Positions 37,201-47,580 of a stretch of 64,000 nucleotides of DNA are shown in pieces; the stretch's first letter is position 1; each line of letters starts with the position of its first letter. The stretch spans positions 89,945,995 to 90,009,994 of the forward strand of contig NW_026262690.1 in assembly GCF_021869535.1 (NCBI RefSeq), in the 5' to 3' direction. Under the pieces are notes generated by a model. That model was not told the DNA's origin and ran no database searches. It saw only the letters and a program-made list of their open reading frames with translations. This DNA is from Mytilus californianus. Lineage: Eukaryota > Mollusca > Bivalvia > Mytilida > Mytilidae. The position numbers were made by a program, and so were the translations under genes.

Positions 37201-40200
37201 AAATAGTTCTAAAGGACGTAACGCGATATTGAATGAAGATGAAACTTACTAAAACGGCGGCTGATATTAAATGGAGTTTTTTTTTTTAAATTGGAATGAC
37301 TTCGTAGTAATACATTGAACACCAAATATCTTGTAATTAATAAACAGGTTTTATTTGCGAGTCGGAATTCCATCGTATAATATATAGTATCGTTTTCACT
37401 AAAATTCCACAACATTATCCACAATTTGTTTTCCGATGCAAATCTTGTCACGGATAGTATCCAAGCGGGGGAAAACGAATATTTTCCATTGAGTGCCATT
37501 CCTCTTCTGTGCATCTACAAAATATCAAATGTGTCTACTCAGTTGAATTCCTTTGTAATATTGAACACATTAACATTATACAATAAGGAAAACAAGAGAA
37601 AAATATATTTCACTCACAAATTTGCTTTTAATTTTACCATTTAAGATATCATTTGCTTGAAATTTAAAGTGTTGTATTTTGATTTTGTACAGCACAAATT
37701 GTTTGTTCCATTTTGATATGTACAGTAAAAAAGAAATATTTCTCAGATAGTTTCTGCAATAATATTGTGGTTTAATAGAATAAATAGTTTAAGAAATTGA
37801 AATGATCAAAAGGGCATATTTGGTATATTATTTAGTTCTTCGTTGTTATAATTTGAATATGGTACTAATGAATAGAATTTGAGAGGTATGGATAACATTT
37901 GAATAAGGCTTGTGTTATCTATTGGGCGGGATTTTTATTCAATTTTCAACAGAAACGCGTAACACAATCGAGTTCCTTCACTGTTCTTATATGTCCAGTG
38001 GCAAATATAACAGTTATATCGGCAGTGAAAATGACGGCGTTAATCTTGAAATGTTTAAATGAAATCAAAAAGTAGTTTTCCACTTAAGTTAAAGACATAC
38101 AAAACGCAATCTAGAAATGTTTTTAATCACGCTGGGTATTTTTCTAAATATTTTTGCCTCCTTTCTGATAATAGGGAAGAATGAAAAAAAATATTTTCAG
38201 TTTGCGTGTATAGCTATTCAAGACTCTAAAACATGCATAACATTTTTTTTCGTTGTTATGAGCAAAGGGAGCAAAAAAAATGTTGGGTTATGCATGAAAC
38301 ATGAAACATGAAACACTGTTTTCTTGTTTAATTTTATTTGATCTAATAGAATTTTTTGAAATATAGAATCATATTTTGTTTCAGCTTGACTTCAAATCAA
38401 GCACACCCTTATTAGATAAATAACATATACTAGAGTGATACATACCTGGAAATTTATTCTAGTTGTACCATGTCATTTTCTCAGAAGAATCTACATCCAA
38501 GAGTTATCAAACGACAAACACACATAATCCTTTAACATATATGCATAAATAGTTTTTAACCACTTAAATACACAAACGAACATCCTTTCAATCCCACCCC
38601 AAGAAAGACGTGCGTATCCAATGACTTAAAACATAAATCTGGATGAACTGTATTTAAGATCTTCTTATAGTAATTATTCTACTCATTAAGTGAGTAGATG
38701 GTCAGCTTGATCTTAAATTTTGCCTGTGGATTATTGGGTACTCCACGGGGAAAATGAAAAGAAAACCATTACAAAATGAAATAAAATTCTTTAAAATGTT
38801 ATAATCTAAAGATTCTTTCTTAATATTTAAGGTGTATTTTAAGTTAGCGAAAGTCCAAATAACTGTCCATTCCTGGGAAATAATGGGCGTCGGCCCTACG
38901 AGCCTCCGCTCCATTATTTCCCAGGAATGGACAGTTACTTGGACTTTCTCTATAACATAATATCACATGGAAAGATTTAAAATAGCATGTTGAATCACTA
39001 TCATTTTAATTAATTTCAGGGTTGGGATCTGGACAAGGGTTTGGATTTGGTGGCGGATACGACGGTGGTCATAAGAAAGTTGTCATCAAAACTGTACATG
39101 GATCTGGAGGAGGGTCGGGATCTGGAGCAGGGTTTGGATTTGGTGACGGATACGGCCATGGTCATAGGAAAGTTGTCATCAAAACTGTTCATGAATCTAC
39201 AGGAGCAGGGTTAGGATCTGGAGCAGGGTTTGGATTTGGTGACGGATACGGCCATGGTCATAAGAAAGTTGTCATCCACACTGTCCATGGATCTGGAGCA
39301 GGATTGGGATCTGGAGCAGGGTTTGGATTTGGTGACGGTTACGGCAGTGGTCATAAGAAAGTTGTCATCCACACTGTCCATGGATCTGGAGCAGGGTTGG
39401 GATCTGGAGCAGGGTTTGGATTTGGTGACGGATACGGCAGTGGTCATAGGAAAGTTGTCATCAAAACTGTCCATAGATCTAGAGGAGCAGGGTTTGGATT
39501 TGGTGACGGTTACGGCATTGGTCATAAGAAAGTTGTCATCCACACTGTCCATGGATCTGGAGCAGGGTTGGGATTTGGTGACGGATACGGCAGTAGTCAT
39601 AAAAAAGTTGTCATCAAAACTGTCCATGGATCTGGAGCAGGGTTGGGATCTGGAGCAGGGTTTGGATTTGGTGACGGAAACGGCAGTGGTCATAAGAAAG
39701 TTGTCATCAAAACTGTCCATGGATCTGGAGCAGGGTTGGGATCTGGTGACGGATACGGCAGTGGTCATAAAAAAGTTGTTATCAAAAGTATCCATAGATC
39801 TGGAGCAGGGTTTGGATCTGGTGACGGATACGGTAGTGGTCATAAGAAAGTTGTCATCAAAACTACCCATAGATCTGGAGCAGGGTTGGGATCTGGTGAC
39901 GGATACGGCAGTGGTCATAAGAAAGTTGTCATCAAAACTGTCCATGGATCTGGAGCAGGGTTGGGATCTGGTGACGGATACGGCCATGGTCATAAGAAAG
40001 TTGTCATCAAAACTGTTCATCATACCGGAAATAGATATAGATATAGGAAGAGTAGATACGGTTGTGTTCCTTTCAAGCAAAATATTGTCATACATCGAAG
40101 ACAAAATGGATATGGCGGATATCATGGTAAAAAGAACACAGTTGTACAGATTTTGCCGTTTGGATATAAGGGAAAAGGATATAACACATATAATAATGGT

Positions 40201-43200
40201 AAGTCTAACCCGAAGAGATAGATAGGGATAAAAAAAAATGGTCTTCAGTTATTCAGAAGCGGTAAAATACATGGCAAGCTATGCATCGCTTCGACAATAT
40301 ATTTTAAGTGAGCATTTTACATTATCATCAAAATTATTCCTGAAAACATTAAACGTTACCAAATTTACTGCAATGATGTGCTTTTCGATAACTTTTGTCT
40401 CTTCAGTGGTGTTCAAGTTTGTAATCAAAAATCGTAAACAGACGTTGATGGGCCGATATAACCGAAAAGGACCAAATGTACAGCCAACCACGGACAGAGA
40501 CCTATACATAAAATAGGAAAAGCATTTTTACTCATTAAGATGAATACGACTGTCATTCGATTAACAAATAATAAAAACTATGAAATTGATATGATAAGAT
40601 TTTATACGGAGTAGACCTTGCAAAAAGATAGTTGTGGTAAACCCTTTACCCATAAATCAGGTGTATCAATTCAAAATAACATAAAACTGAATTCAGTTTG
40701 TCGCATCATATACGCATTTTGGAAAAATATACTGATCATTAAGAGGATCGTACCCAAATAAAAGAATCCATAAGTATAAAAAGTTGTAGAACAACAATCC
40801 AATAATAGTTGAAAACGGCGTCGAAATCCGCTTAAGAACACTTTGCATTGGTCGATAACAAATGAATTTTTAAAAAGCCACATGTTTAGTAAAAAAGATG
40901 AAATGAGATATGGAAGCGCTTTTATGGATTTACCTTCACCCGGAAAAACAGAAATTTTAAAACCAAGCTGACAATTTTTTCAGAATCAATTTCAAAATAA
41001 CATATAAATGTACGGCATTGGCTGCCGGGCTAGTGATCACCTCAGCAATGTATAGTTCATCAGAAATGGCACCGACCCCGTTGTAGAAAGACAAAATTTT
41101 ATCATACCAAACTTGATCTGATGCATTATATGTACATTTCGAAAATTGCATTCTCAATATTATTACTCTAAACAAAGCATGAACATCAAAAAGAATCAAA
41201 AGATTAAAATGAAATTAAACTTTATAAATTTGGTGCGTCTGAAGCGCTTTTCTAGATTTACCTTCATCTTGAATGCTGAAACTTCTTAAAAAGGAATGCC
41301 AAGGATGTGTGCATACTTTTGAAAATACTGAAGAGCTATATGAACAAAAATAACCTAAAAGAATAGCCAAATCCATCGGAGGTCAACTTTTCTATATACT
41401 TGTAATGAAAGAAATGACAATAAGAGGAATATATGTTTCTAAATACATTTTGTTCTTGAATAATCTTACTTCCATATTTAAACTTTAAAAACATTTTTGT
41501 TGAAAAAAGGACGTACATTTTATAGAAAAATAAGATCCTCCTCCGGATGTATCAAAGTTGTTCCTGATGTAGTTTGTGTGTCCTCCTTTGGTTCCATGTT
41601 TGATTCAATACTCTTTAAAATTAAGCGATTGGGATGTCTTATCTTTCTTTTCGAACACCAATAATGAGAAATATAGTTTTTAAAATACGAATATATATCA
41701 TATCGAATTGCTATATCCCGACTTATGATGGAATTTGAATGGTAGCCTTTCAGTAATTAGACTTATCAGTGTTTGTATCTACATGAGCATCATGACGGAT
41801 GCCTTATGTAGAGCAGGATGTGCTTACCCTCCTAGAGCCTCCGAAATCATCCCCGGTTTTTGGTGGGGTTCTTGTTCCTCAGTCTTTAGTTTTCTATGTA
41901 TTGTTTTGTAAACTATTGTTGGTCTTTTGGTCGTTTTTAGCTTTTTGCCATGGCATTGTCAGTTTGTTTTGGACTAATCAGTTTGAATATCATGTTGGTA
42001 TCTTTCGCCTCTCCTTTGCTTATGTATTCTGTATAATATATTGTTTTTCGGGCTTCACAGTAGCCATGAGCTCATTTACCCTTGAAATTACCCTATATTC
42101 CTTCGTCTCACAGCTCAAAATATATAAAACATTAAAAACAAAAATAGCATGTATCAGTTTCATTAAACTCTTTCAATTTTCTAACATTACGTGAACACTT
42201 AGCTCAAAGAATTATGTCATTTCGTGGAAAAGGATCTACTTTTTGAAACCGGAAAAATCAATCAGAACTGAAATAGTTCCTTGTATGAATAATAGATGTT
42301 GATAAACAGCAACCTAACAATATAAACGGACCTTAATCTAGGGTTCATATTACAACTCTCAGTGACACACAAGTGTCAATGCTACATGACATGCTGTCAA
42401 TCAACTCCAAATAAACTTATCATAGATACCATGAAATTGATTTTAGAACGTATGTGGGTTTTTTCTTTTACTAAAGAGCACCCCATATTCCATATAATAT
42501 GTGATTTCATGTACTTTATTTAAGGATATGGTTCTGGTGACGATTACAGTCATGGCAGTGGCCATAAGACAGTTGTAATTAAAACTGCCCATCAAACTGG
42601 ATCGGGATATGGATCTGGTGGCGTATTCGGCAGTGGAAATAAGAAAGTTGTCGTCAAAACTGTCCATGGATCTGGAACAGGTTATGGATCTGGTGACGGA
42701 TACGGCAGTGGTCATCAGAAAGTTGTCATCAAAAGTATCCATGGATCTGGAGCAGGGTTGGGATCTGGTGACGGATACGGCAGTGGTCATAAGAAAGTTG
42801 TCATCAAAACTGTCCATGGATCTGGAGCAGGGTTTGGATCTGGAGCAGGGTATGGATCTGGTGGCGTATACGGCCATGGTAATAAGAAAGTTGTGATCAA
42901 AACTGTCCATGGATCTGGAACAGGTTTTGGATCTGGTGACGGATACGGCAGTGGTCATAAGACAGTTGTCACGAAAAGTATCCATGGATCTGGAACAGGG
43001 TTGGGATCTGGTTACGGATACGGTAGTGGTCATAAGAAAGTTGTCATCAATACTGTCCATGGATCTGGAGCAGGGTTTGGATCTGGAGCAGGGTATGGAT
43101 CTGGAGCAGGGTATGGATCTGGTGGCGTATACGGCCATGGTAATAATAAAGTTGTGATCAAAACTGTTCATGGATCTGGTGACGGATACGGCAGTGGTCA

Positions 43201-43690
43201 TAAGACAGTTGTCACGAAAAGTATCCATGGATCTGGAACAGGGTTGGGATCTGGTGGCGGATACGGTAGTGGTCATAAGAAAGTTGTTATCAAAACTGTC
43301 CATGGATCTAGAGCCGGGTTGGGATCTGGAACAGGGTATGGATCTGGAGCAGGGTATGGATCTGGTGACGGATACGGTAGTGTTCATAAGAAAGTTGTCA
43401 TCAATACTGTCCATGGATCTGGAACAGGGTATGGATCTGGAACAGGGTTGGGATTTGGTAGCGGATACGGTAGTGGTCATAAGAAAGTTGTGATCAAAAC
43501 TGTCCATGGATCTGGAGCAGGGTTAGGATCTGGAACAGGGTATGGATCTGGAGCAGGGTATGGATCTGGTGACGGATACGGCAGTGGTCATAAGAAAGTT
43601 GTCATTCAAACTGTCCATGGAACTGGAACAGGTTATGGATCTAATGACGGATATCTCCATGGTAATAAGAAAATTATATTGCTTCGTTAA
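31281..43690 (+). CDS. Secreted Gly/Ser/His/Lys/Val-rich repeat protein, three exons
   Basis: Join 31281-31329, 39020-40198 and 42525-43690 (2394 nt, 797 residues). Exon 1 encodes MFWTIVHCLVILCIAFG, a typical signal peptide. Exons 2 and 3 encode about 25 repeats in which a basic, beta-branched block (GHKKVVIKTVH and variants) alternates with flexible linkers such as GSGAGLGSGDGYGS. Donors are GTAAGT at 31330 and GTAAGT at 40199; acceptors are TTTCAG at 39014-39019 and TTTAAG ending 42524. Both junctions split a Gly codon in phase 1 and keep frame. The design (short beta-strand-like segment plus glycine linker, secretion, basic charge) resembles extracellular structural proteins of shell matrix, byssus or silk type; that role is inferred. 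I do not recognise a named family. The mature chain has essentially one cysteine, near the end of exon 2. Transcript evidence is lacking. Confidence 0.85.
31343..31386. repeat. CTA trinucleotide microsatellite next to the exon 1 donor
   Basis: A nearly pure run of ACT/CTA units begins about 13 nt inside intron 1. Confidence 0.9.
32015..32310 (+). repeat. Minisatellite of about 20 bp (TTTTTCAAATCTTCTGCCTC)
   Basis: Some 14 units of TTTTTCAAATCTTCTGCCTC and shorter variants fill this stretch. The 114-codon ORF across it (repeated SxSFSNLLPLF-like peptides) is a by-product of the repeat. Identical 30-bp direct repeats flank the region at 31925-31954 and 32492-32521. Confidence 0.9.
32427..32495 (-). 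repeat. Dispersed bivalve repeat (GAGCATCACTGAAG family), reverse copy
   Basis: TACCAATTTTACTGCACTAG...CTCTTCAGTGATGTTCGAGA is the inverted relative of 1984-2090. Confidence 0.8.
32530..35450. other. Intron 1 sequence, no exon recognised; homopolymer C tract
   Basis: A run of 23 C at 34184-34206 is directly followed by 11 A. Small ORFs (33353-33690, 34112-34306) lack domains. No in-frame phase-1 exon was found. Confidence 0.5.
35451..36715. repeat. Intron 1 segment paralogous to intron 2 (partner 41108-42120)
   Basis: Shared ordered blocks include AACTTGATCT(A/G)ATGCATTAT, AATTTGGTG(T/C)GTC, AATAGCCAAATCCATC, TCTTTAAA...TTTTCGAACACC and CCTATAT(C/T)CCTTCG. A dispersed repeat of about 450 bp (35770-36210) is inserted only in this copy. 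Confidence 0.8.
35770..36210 (+). repeat. Two adjacent copies of the TTTGATGTGTTTGAGCTTTT repeat
   Basis: TGACAGTTGTTTTCC...GTGTTTGAGCTTTTGATTTT GCCATTT appears at about 35795-35870 and again at 36085-36160, with GAGGTTTAGCTAGCTATAAA ACCAGG between them. Reverse copies are at 2775-2895, 3780-3900 and 19453-19570. Confidence 0.8.
36716..38848. other. Intron 1 sequence, no exon recognised
   Basis: Short ORFs (37209-37644, 38117-38311) have no domain or phase-1 exon borders. A small inverted motif, ATTTCCATGG...CCATGGAAAT, lies at 37161-37204. Confidence 0.45.
38849..38948. repeat. 38-bp-arm hairpin just upstream of exon 2
   Basis: 38849-38886 and 38911-38948 are inverted repeats with one mismatch (left arm begins GAAAGTCCAAATAACTGTCC). 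The loop is 24 nt. The hairpin ends 71 nt before exon 2. Confidence 0.9.
39020..40198 (+). CDS. Exon 2 of the secreted repeat protein (12 KVVI blocks plus a Tyr/Arg-rich tail)
   Basis: The 1179-nt exon is divisible by three with phase-1 borders on both sides, so it can be skipped without changing frame. It holds 12 copies of a GHKKVVI(K/H)TVH-type block separated by Gly/Ser/Ala/Phe/Asp/Tyr linkers. The last 60 or so residues depart from the repeat: they are rich in Tyr, Arg, Lys and Asn, include the lone Cys (SRYGCVPFKQ) and may form a distinct end domain. If the intron is not removed, translation runs only seven codons past the donor to TAG at 40219-40221, giving a shorter protein of about 416 residues. 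The antisense and +2 frames are also open across the repeats, which is a by-product of stop-free triplet repetition. Confidence 0.85.
40199..41107. other. Intron 2, 5' part, with repeat-derived ORF
   Basis: ORFs at 40238-40516 overlap a diverged GAGCATCACTGAAG-family repeat (CCAAATTTACTGCAATGATG...CTCTTCAGTGGTGTTCAAG at 40358-40440) and are not genes. Nothing else is seen. Confidence 0.6.
41108..42120. repeat. Intron 2 segment paralogous to intron 1 (partner 35451-36715)
   Basis: It has the same ordered blocks as the intron 1 segment. It is interrupted at 41795-42020 by a GTTCGTGTTGCTCAG-family repeat (CTTACCCTCCTAGAGCCTCC...TTTTTGGTGGGGTTCTTGTT...CATGGCATTGTCAGTTTGTT), which explains the 131-codon ORF there. 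Confidence 0.8.
42328..42415. repeat. Intron 2 segment matching sequence after exon 3
   Basis: GGTTCATATTACAACTCTCA...GTGTCAATGCTACATGACAT...AATCAACTCCAAATAAA matches 43816-43903 (GAGTTCATATCACGACCCTC...GTGACAATGCAACACGACAA...AATCAACTACAAAATGA). Confidence 0.7.
42525..43690 (+). CDS. Exon 3 of the secreted repeat protein (13 blocks plus a truncated one, stop at 43688)
   Basis: The exon begins after TTTAAG, takes the split Gly codon from exon 2 (or directly from exon 1 if exon 2 is skipped) and reads open to TAA at 43688-43690. It has 13 recognisable KVVI-type blocks and ends on a broken fourteenth (HGNKKIILLR). Linkers are richer in GYGSGAGYGS than those of exon 2, and blocks vary more (GHKTVVTKSIH, GNKKVVIKTVH, VHKKVVINTVH). 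A three-block higher-order unit (GNKKVV..., GHKTVV..., GHKKVV...) occurs twice in succession. AATAAA at 43760 and 43809 are candidate polyadenylation signals. The 5' intron is paralogous to that of exon 2. Confidence 0.85.
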
Positions 43691-43759
43691 AAAATTTGTA
43701 GTTGACTGAAATCGTGTTTTAAGGGAAAGTCCATCGATACTAAGATAGCTACTATTGTT

Positions 43760-43814
43760 AATAAAAAAAAGATGTTGGGTAAACGCCTAAGAAACAAAAA
43801 CCACAACAAATAAA
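43760..43814 (+). terminator. Candidate polyadenylation signals after exon 3
   Basis: AATAAA hexamers occur at 43760-43765 and 43809-43814, 70 and 119 nt after the stop codon. Either could define the 3' end of the secreted repeat protein transcript. Confidence 0.45.
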
Positions 43815-43815
43815 A

Positions 43816-43903
43816 GAACCGAAATCTTGAGTTCATATCACGACCCTCAATTAAATACTCGTGACAATGCAACACGACAAACAGGAAATCAACTACAAAA
43901 TGA
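43816..43903. repeat. Post-gene copy of the intron 2 segment
   Basis: It is the downstream partner of 42328-42415, placed after the exon 3 stop, and is followed at once by a dispersed repeat (43910-44040). It looks like the truncated start of a further intron-exon module. Confidence 0.65.
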
Positions 43904-43909
43904 ATTTTA

Positions 43910-44480
43910 TAAATCCTTCGGTTTTGGTGGGGTTCGTGTTGTTCATAAGAATTCTATGTGCTTTATGGACTTTTGCCAGTTGCGTTGTCAGTTTTTCTTC
44001 GACTTTTAAGTTTTGAATGTCTCTGTGGTATCTTCCAGCTATTTTTGTAAGTGTACGTGTAATTTTTAGAAAACGTGAATGTTTACTGCAGGTCTACATT
44101 GTTGATAATATGCGTTTCTATTGGCTAAAACATATATTACTAGGCGGTGTCATATTTGTTCATAAAGTATGAAACCCATTTTAAACAAGAGTCGACACTG
44201 ATCCATATTAAAATCAATATTTTTTTTTAATTCATCATTAGGAATTTAATTGCATATGTTGTACTAATTATATTTACTGTAAAAGAGAAGCGAAAGATAC
44301 CAAAGGGACATTCAAACTCATAAGTCTAAAATAAACTGACAAAACAACAGCACACAAAACACAACATGGAATACTAAAGACTGAGCAACACGAACCCCAC
44401 AAAAAACCGGGGTTGATCTAAAGTGATTGGAAGGGTAAGCAGATTCTGCTCCACATGTGGCACCCGTCGTGTTAATAAAA
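43910..44480. repeat. Two dispersed repeats of the GTTCGTGTTGCTCAG family in opposite orientation
   Basis: The forward copy is at 43910-44040 (TTTTGGTGGGGTTCGTGTTG...TGTCAGTTTTTCTTCGACTT). The reverse copy is at 44280-44480 (CGAACCCCACAAAAAACCGG...GAAGGGTAAGCAGATTCTGC). Confidence 0.85.
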
Positions 44481-44599
44481 CCATTAAATGTAGATTTCGT
44501 AAATGTCGATCGACACGAAAACACGCAAGGGAGCTGAGTTCTACCCCGGGGGTGCTCTTATGTCAAATTTCATATGTCACTTGAATAGGAAAAAAAGAA

Positions 44600-45055
44600 A
44601 AAATCCTGCAGCAATGTCATTTTAAGACATTTTGCAATGAACATTTTCACATTTGACTTCATTATCATTATCTACATCCTGCAATGATCATTGTCACAAT
44701 TGACTTCATTGTCATTATCTACATCCTGTAATGAACATTGTCACAATTGACTTCATTGTCATTATCTACATCCTGCAATGAACATTGTCACAATTGACTT
44801 CATTGTCATTATCAACATCCTGCAATGTGCGTTGTCATAATTGACTTCATTGTCATTATCTACATCCTGCAATGAACATTGTCACAATTGACTTTATTGT
44901 CATTATCTACATCCTGCAATGAACGCTGTCATAATTGACTTCACTGTCATTATCAACATCCTGCAATCAAATTGTCACAGTTGACTTTATGTCATTAAAT
45001 ACATCCTGTAATGAGCACTGTCACAATTGACTCGTTGTCATTATCTTCAAAGTTT
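44600..45055 (+). repeat. 47-bp minisatellite, about nine units
   Basis: The unit reads TCATTATCTACATCCTGCAA TGAACATTGTCACAATTGAC TTCATTG with substitutions and small indels. It has no coding potential. Confidence 0.92.
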
Positions 45056-46440
45056 TAGCTTCACTACAAACTAATAAAAAAAGTTAGTAAAAGCTATCAT
45101 GAGCAGCTTACGGTATGGGTTTTTTTCCCCTTTATAATGATTATTGCTACATTTTCCTATGTGCATCTTATTTAGCCTCATGAAAGTTTTTTTTTTTAGA
45201 ATATTCAAATGTTGATTTTTTTTCCAGGTGGATAATAATTGCACAGAGAATAAAGACAATATTTTAATCAGCTGTTTCTAATTATCCGTTAAAATGATAA
45301 TTGGTATATTATAATAAACTGCATCAATATCGATATGTTCCATGTATCTTTGACATTTAAAAATGCCATTTTCTATCAACTTGTCAGCTGCTTTAGAATA
45401 ACAAGGGTTCCGACTCCTGTCGGTAAGCAGACACTGGACATTTTTTACTTGCCTTTTACTTATCTAGATATCTGTGCATTTTCAAAACTTGTCTGAGAAT
45501 GGTAGTTTTGATAAATCGTTACGATTCTCAACATATATCTTACTAACTTATCTTTGTAACATACTTTTCAACGTTGCAACTTAGTCCCTGTTTAAAGTGA
45601 CCATCAGGGAAATCACAATTTTTCTACTTGAAGCAAGAGAAAATTAATTTCCTAGTTGGTTCTTTCTTCATTGTTTCTGACAAAATTGGGTACAGGATTT
45701 CCTTAATTCGAATGTGCTCCAACGCGCTCGACTCCAATCTTAATTGACTAGGATTGTTAGTTATTCTACTGAAAGTTAGTTGTTCTCGCTGTGCACTCCG
45801 ACTTCATCCACTAATAAAAACTGGCCTCCACGAAATAGCACTTTAGTGCTGAAAGTGGCGTTAAACGCAAATCAATCCTTCATCGAAGACATCATTGTGT
45901 AATAGTTGCAACACAACCTATTTTATCCTTGCAACATTATAATTAGTGAAAGGTCAAATAGTTCCCATCCTGGGACAAACATTTTTGAATTGATCTGCAG
46001 AAGTTGTCAGGTTCCTCAATGAATACTACCTAATCACCACCTAAGAAAAAAGTCACACAATTAATCACAATTGAAACCTTTTAAAGATTACCTGTTAGTT
46101 ATTTCCCTTGCATGCAAGTTAACTGGTTTTTCGATGCACAATAACGATGAGAAATAGACCAAATGTGTCAATTAAATTTGGTTAGAAGTAAGAAATTGTG
46201 AAGAATGAAGTCTTTTTTCTACCAAGGATTACATGAAAATCATGAGGAAATATCAAGCTTTTGATTAATCATGCTGATGGGAAAATCTCTCTAAAAAAAG
46301 CTCCTGATTAAATTTTTAAAAAGTTCTCATTAAATGATCTCTTGTTTTTGGTAAAATTGTTTCAAATATGATACATATTACCCAAAACTAAATTAGAACA
46401 AAATGAAAAAATGTGGATAGTGTCCACATGTGGACACAGA
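45056..46440. other. Noncoding with a SINE body fragment
   Basis: Apart from the SINE fragment at 45728-45880, nothing recognisable is present. Confidence 0.5.
45728..45880 (+). mobile_element. SINE body and 3' fragment without the tRNA head
   Basis: CTCGACTCCAATCTTAATTG...CTAATAAAAACTGGCC...GAAAGTGGCGTTAAACGCAA matches the 3' half of the minus-strand SINE at 55806-56060 (CAACCAATAAAAACTGGC...GTGTTAAACACC). Confidence 0.65.
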
Positions 46441-47579
46441 TGATGCCCCCGCTTGCATATCATATAGTTATAAAGGGACATAACTGAAGAACGGTAAAAG
46501 TGACGCTACCCAAATTTGAACTTGATCTGAGTTTTGTGGTAATAAGCATTTTGTGTAAGTCTCATAACATTTGGTTGAGGCTAACTTAAGTAGAGAACAG
46601 AAACTAAAAATTCAGCAATTTTTCTATTTGTAAACACGCATAACTCTAGAACGGTTGTGTATAAGTTTTACAACATTTGATTGAGACAAACTAAAAAATT
46701 CAGCAATTTTTATGTTTATAAAGGGACATAACTCTAGAATGGTAAAAGTGTTGCCACCTAATTTCGTACTTAATCTGTATTATGTAGTAATAAGCATTGT
46801 GTATAAGTTTCATAACATTTGGTTGAGGCAAACTCAAGTTAGAGAACTGAAACAAAAAAAATGTACTTGATCCTTACTGAGTTTTGTGGTAATGAATATT
46901 GTGTATAGGTTTCATAATGTTTGGCTGGGGAAAACTTCAGTTACAGAATGGAAACTAAAAAAATTTGCAATCTTTCTATTTATAAAGGGGCATAACTCAA
47001 TAATGGTTAAAGTGACACTACCCAAATTCAACTTGATCTGTGTTTTATCAGTGGAAGTCAAAATTAAACATTGCATTGTATAAAGCATTGATTGTAGTTG
47101 ATTCAACTATAATCATGGTCAAAGGAAGATAACTCCAATTTTAAAAATATATTATATAAACTTGATATTTAGAAGAAAATAAAAATTTTGCAATTTTTCC
47201 TTTTATAAAGGGGCATAACTCTAGATCGGTTAAAGTGACACCACCAAAATTCAAACTTGATCTGTGTTTTGTGGTAATAAGCATTGTGTATAAGTTTCAT
47301 AACATTTGGTTGAGGCAAACTTAAGTTAGAGAACGGAAACTAAAAATTTTGCAATATTTCCTTTTATAAAGGGGCATAACTCTAGATCGGTTAAAGTGAC
47401 GCCACCAAAATTCAAACTTGATCTGTGTTTTGTGGTAATAAGCATTGTGTATAAGTTTCATAACATTTGGTTGAGGCAAACTCAAGTTAGAGAACGGAAA
47501 CCAATTTCGGGACGTACGTACGTACAGACGGACAAGGGTAAAACTTAATGCCCCCTCCGCTACGGCGGGGGCATAAAAA
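46441..47579 (+). mobile_element. Helentron-type non-autonomous element (about 161-bp tandem core)
   Basis: It starts ATGCCCCCGC (46443-46452) and ends GCGGGGGCAT (47565-47574) plus A5, an exact 10-bp subterminal inverted repeat. The core is diverged units of roughly 161 bp (GGGGCATAACTCTAGATCGG TTAAAGTGAC...). An ACGT/ACGG microsatellite (47511-47533) precedes the terminal hairpin (47549-47574). Confidence 0.85.
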
Positions 47580-47580
47580 T

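Noticed and set aside
39211-40125. 304-codon antisense ORF across exon 2
   Set aside because: It mirrors the triplet-based repeats; it has no splice sites, signal peptide or known domain, whereas the plus strand has all of the first two.
39230-40225. 331-codon +2-frame ORF
   Set aside because: Same repeats in another frame; not joined to the signal-peptide exon in frame.
40238-40516. 92-codon ORF after the exon 2 donor
   Set aside because: It overlaps a dispersed repeat also seen at 1984 and 32427.
41799-42194. 131-codon hydrophobic ORF in intron 2
   Set aside because: It is made of a GTTCGTGTTGCTCAG-family repeat with at least four other copies in the window.
42443-43507. 354-codon antisense ORF across exon 3
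   Set aside because: By-product of stop-free repeats, as for exon 2.
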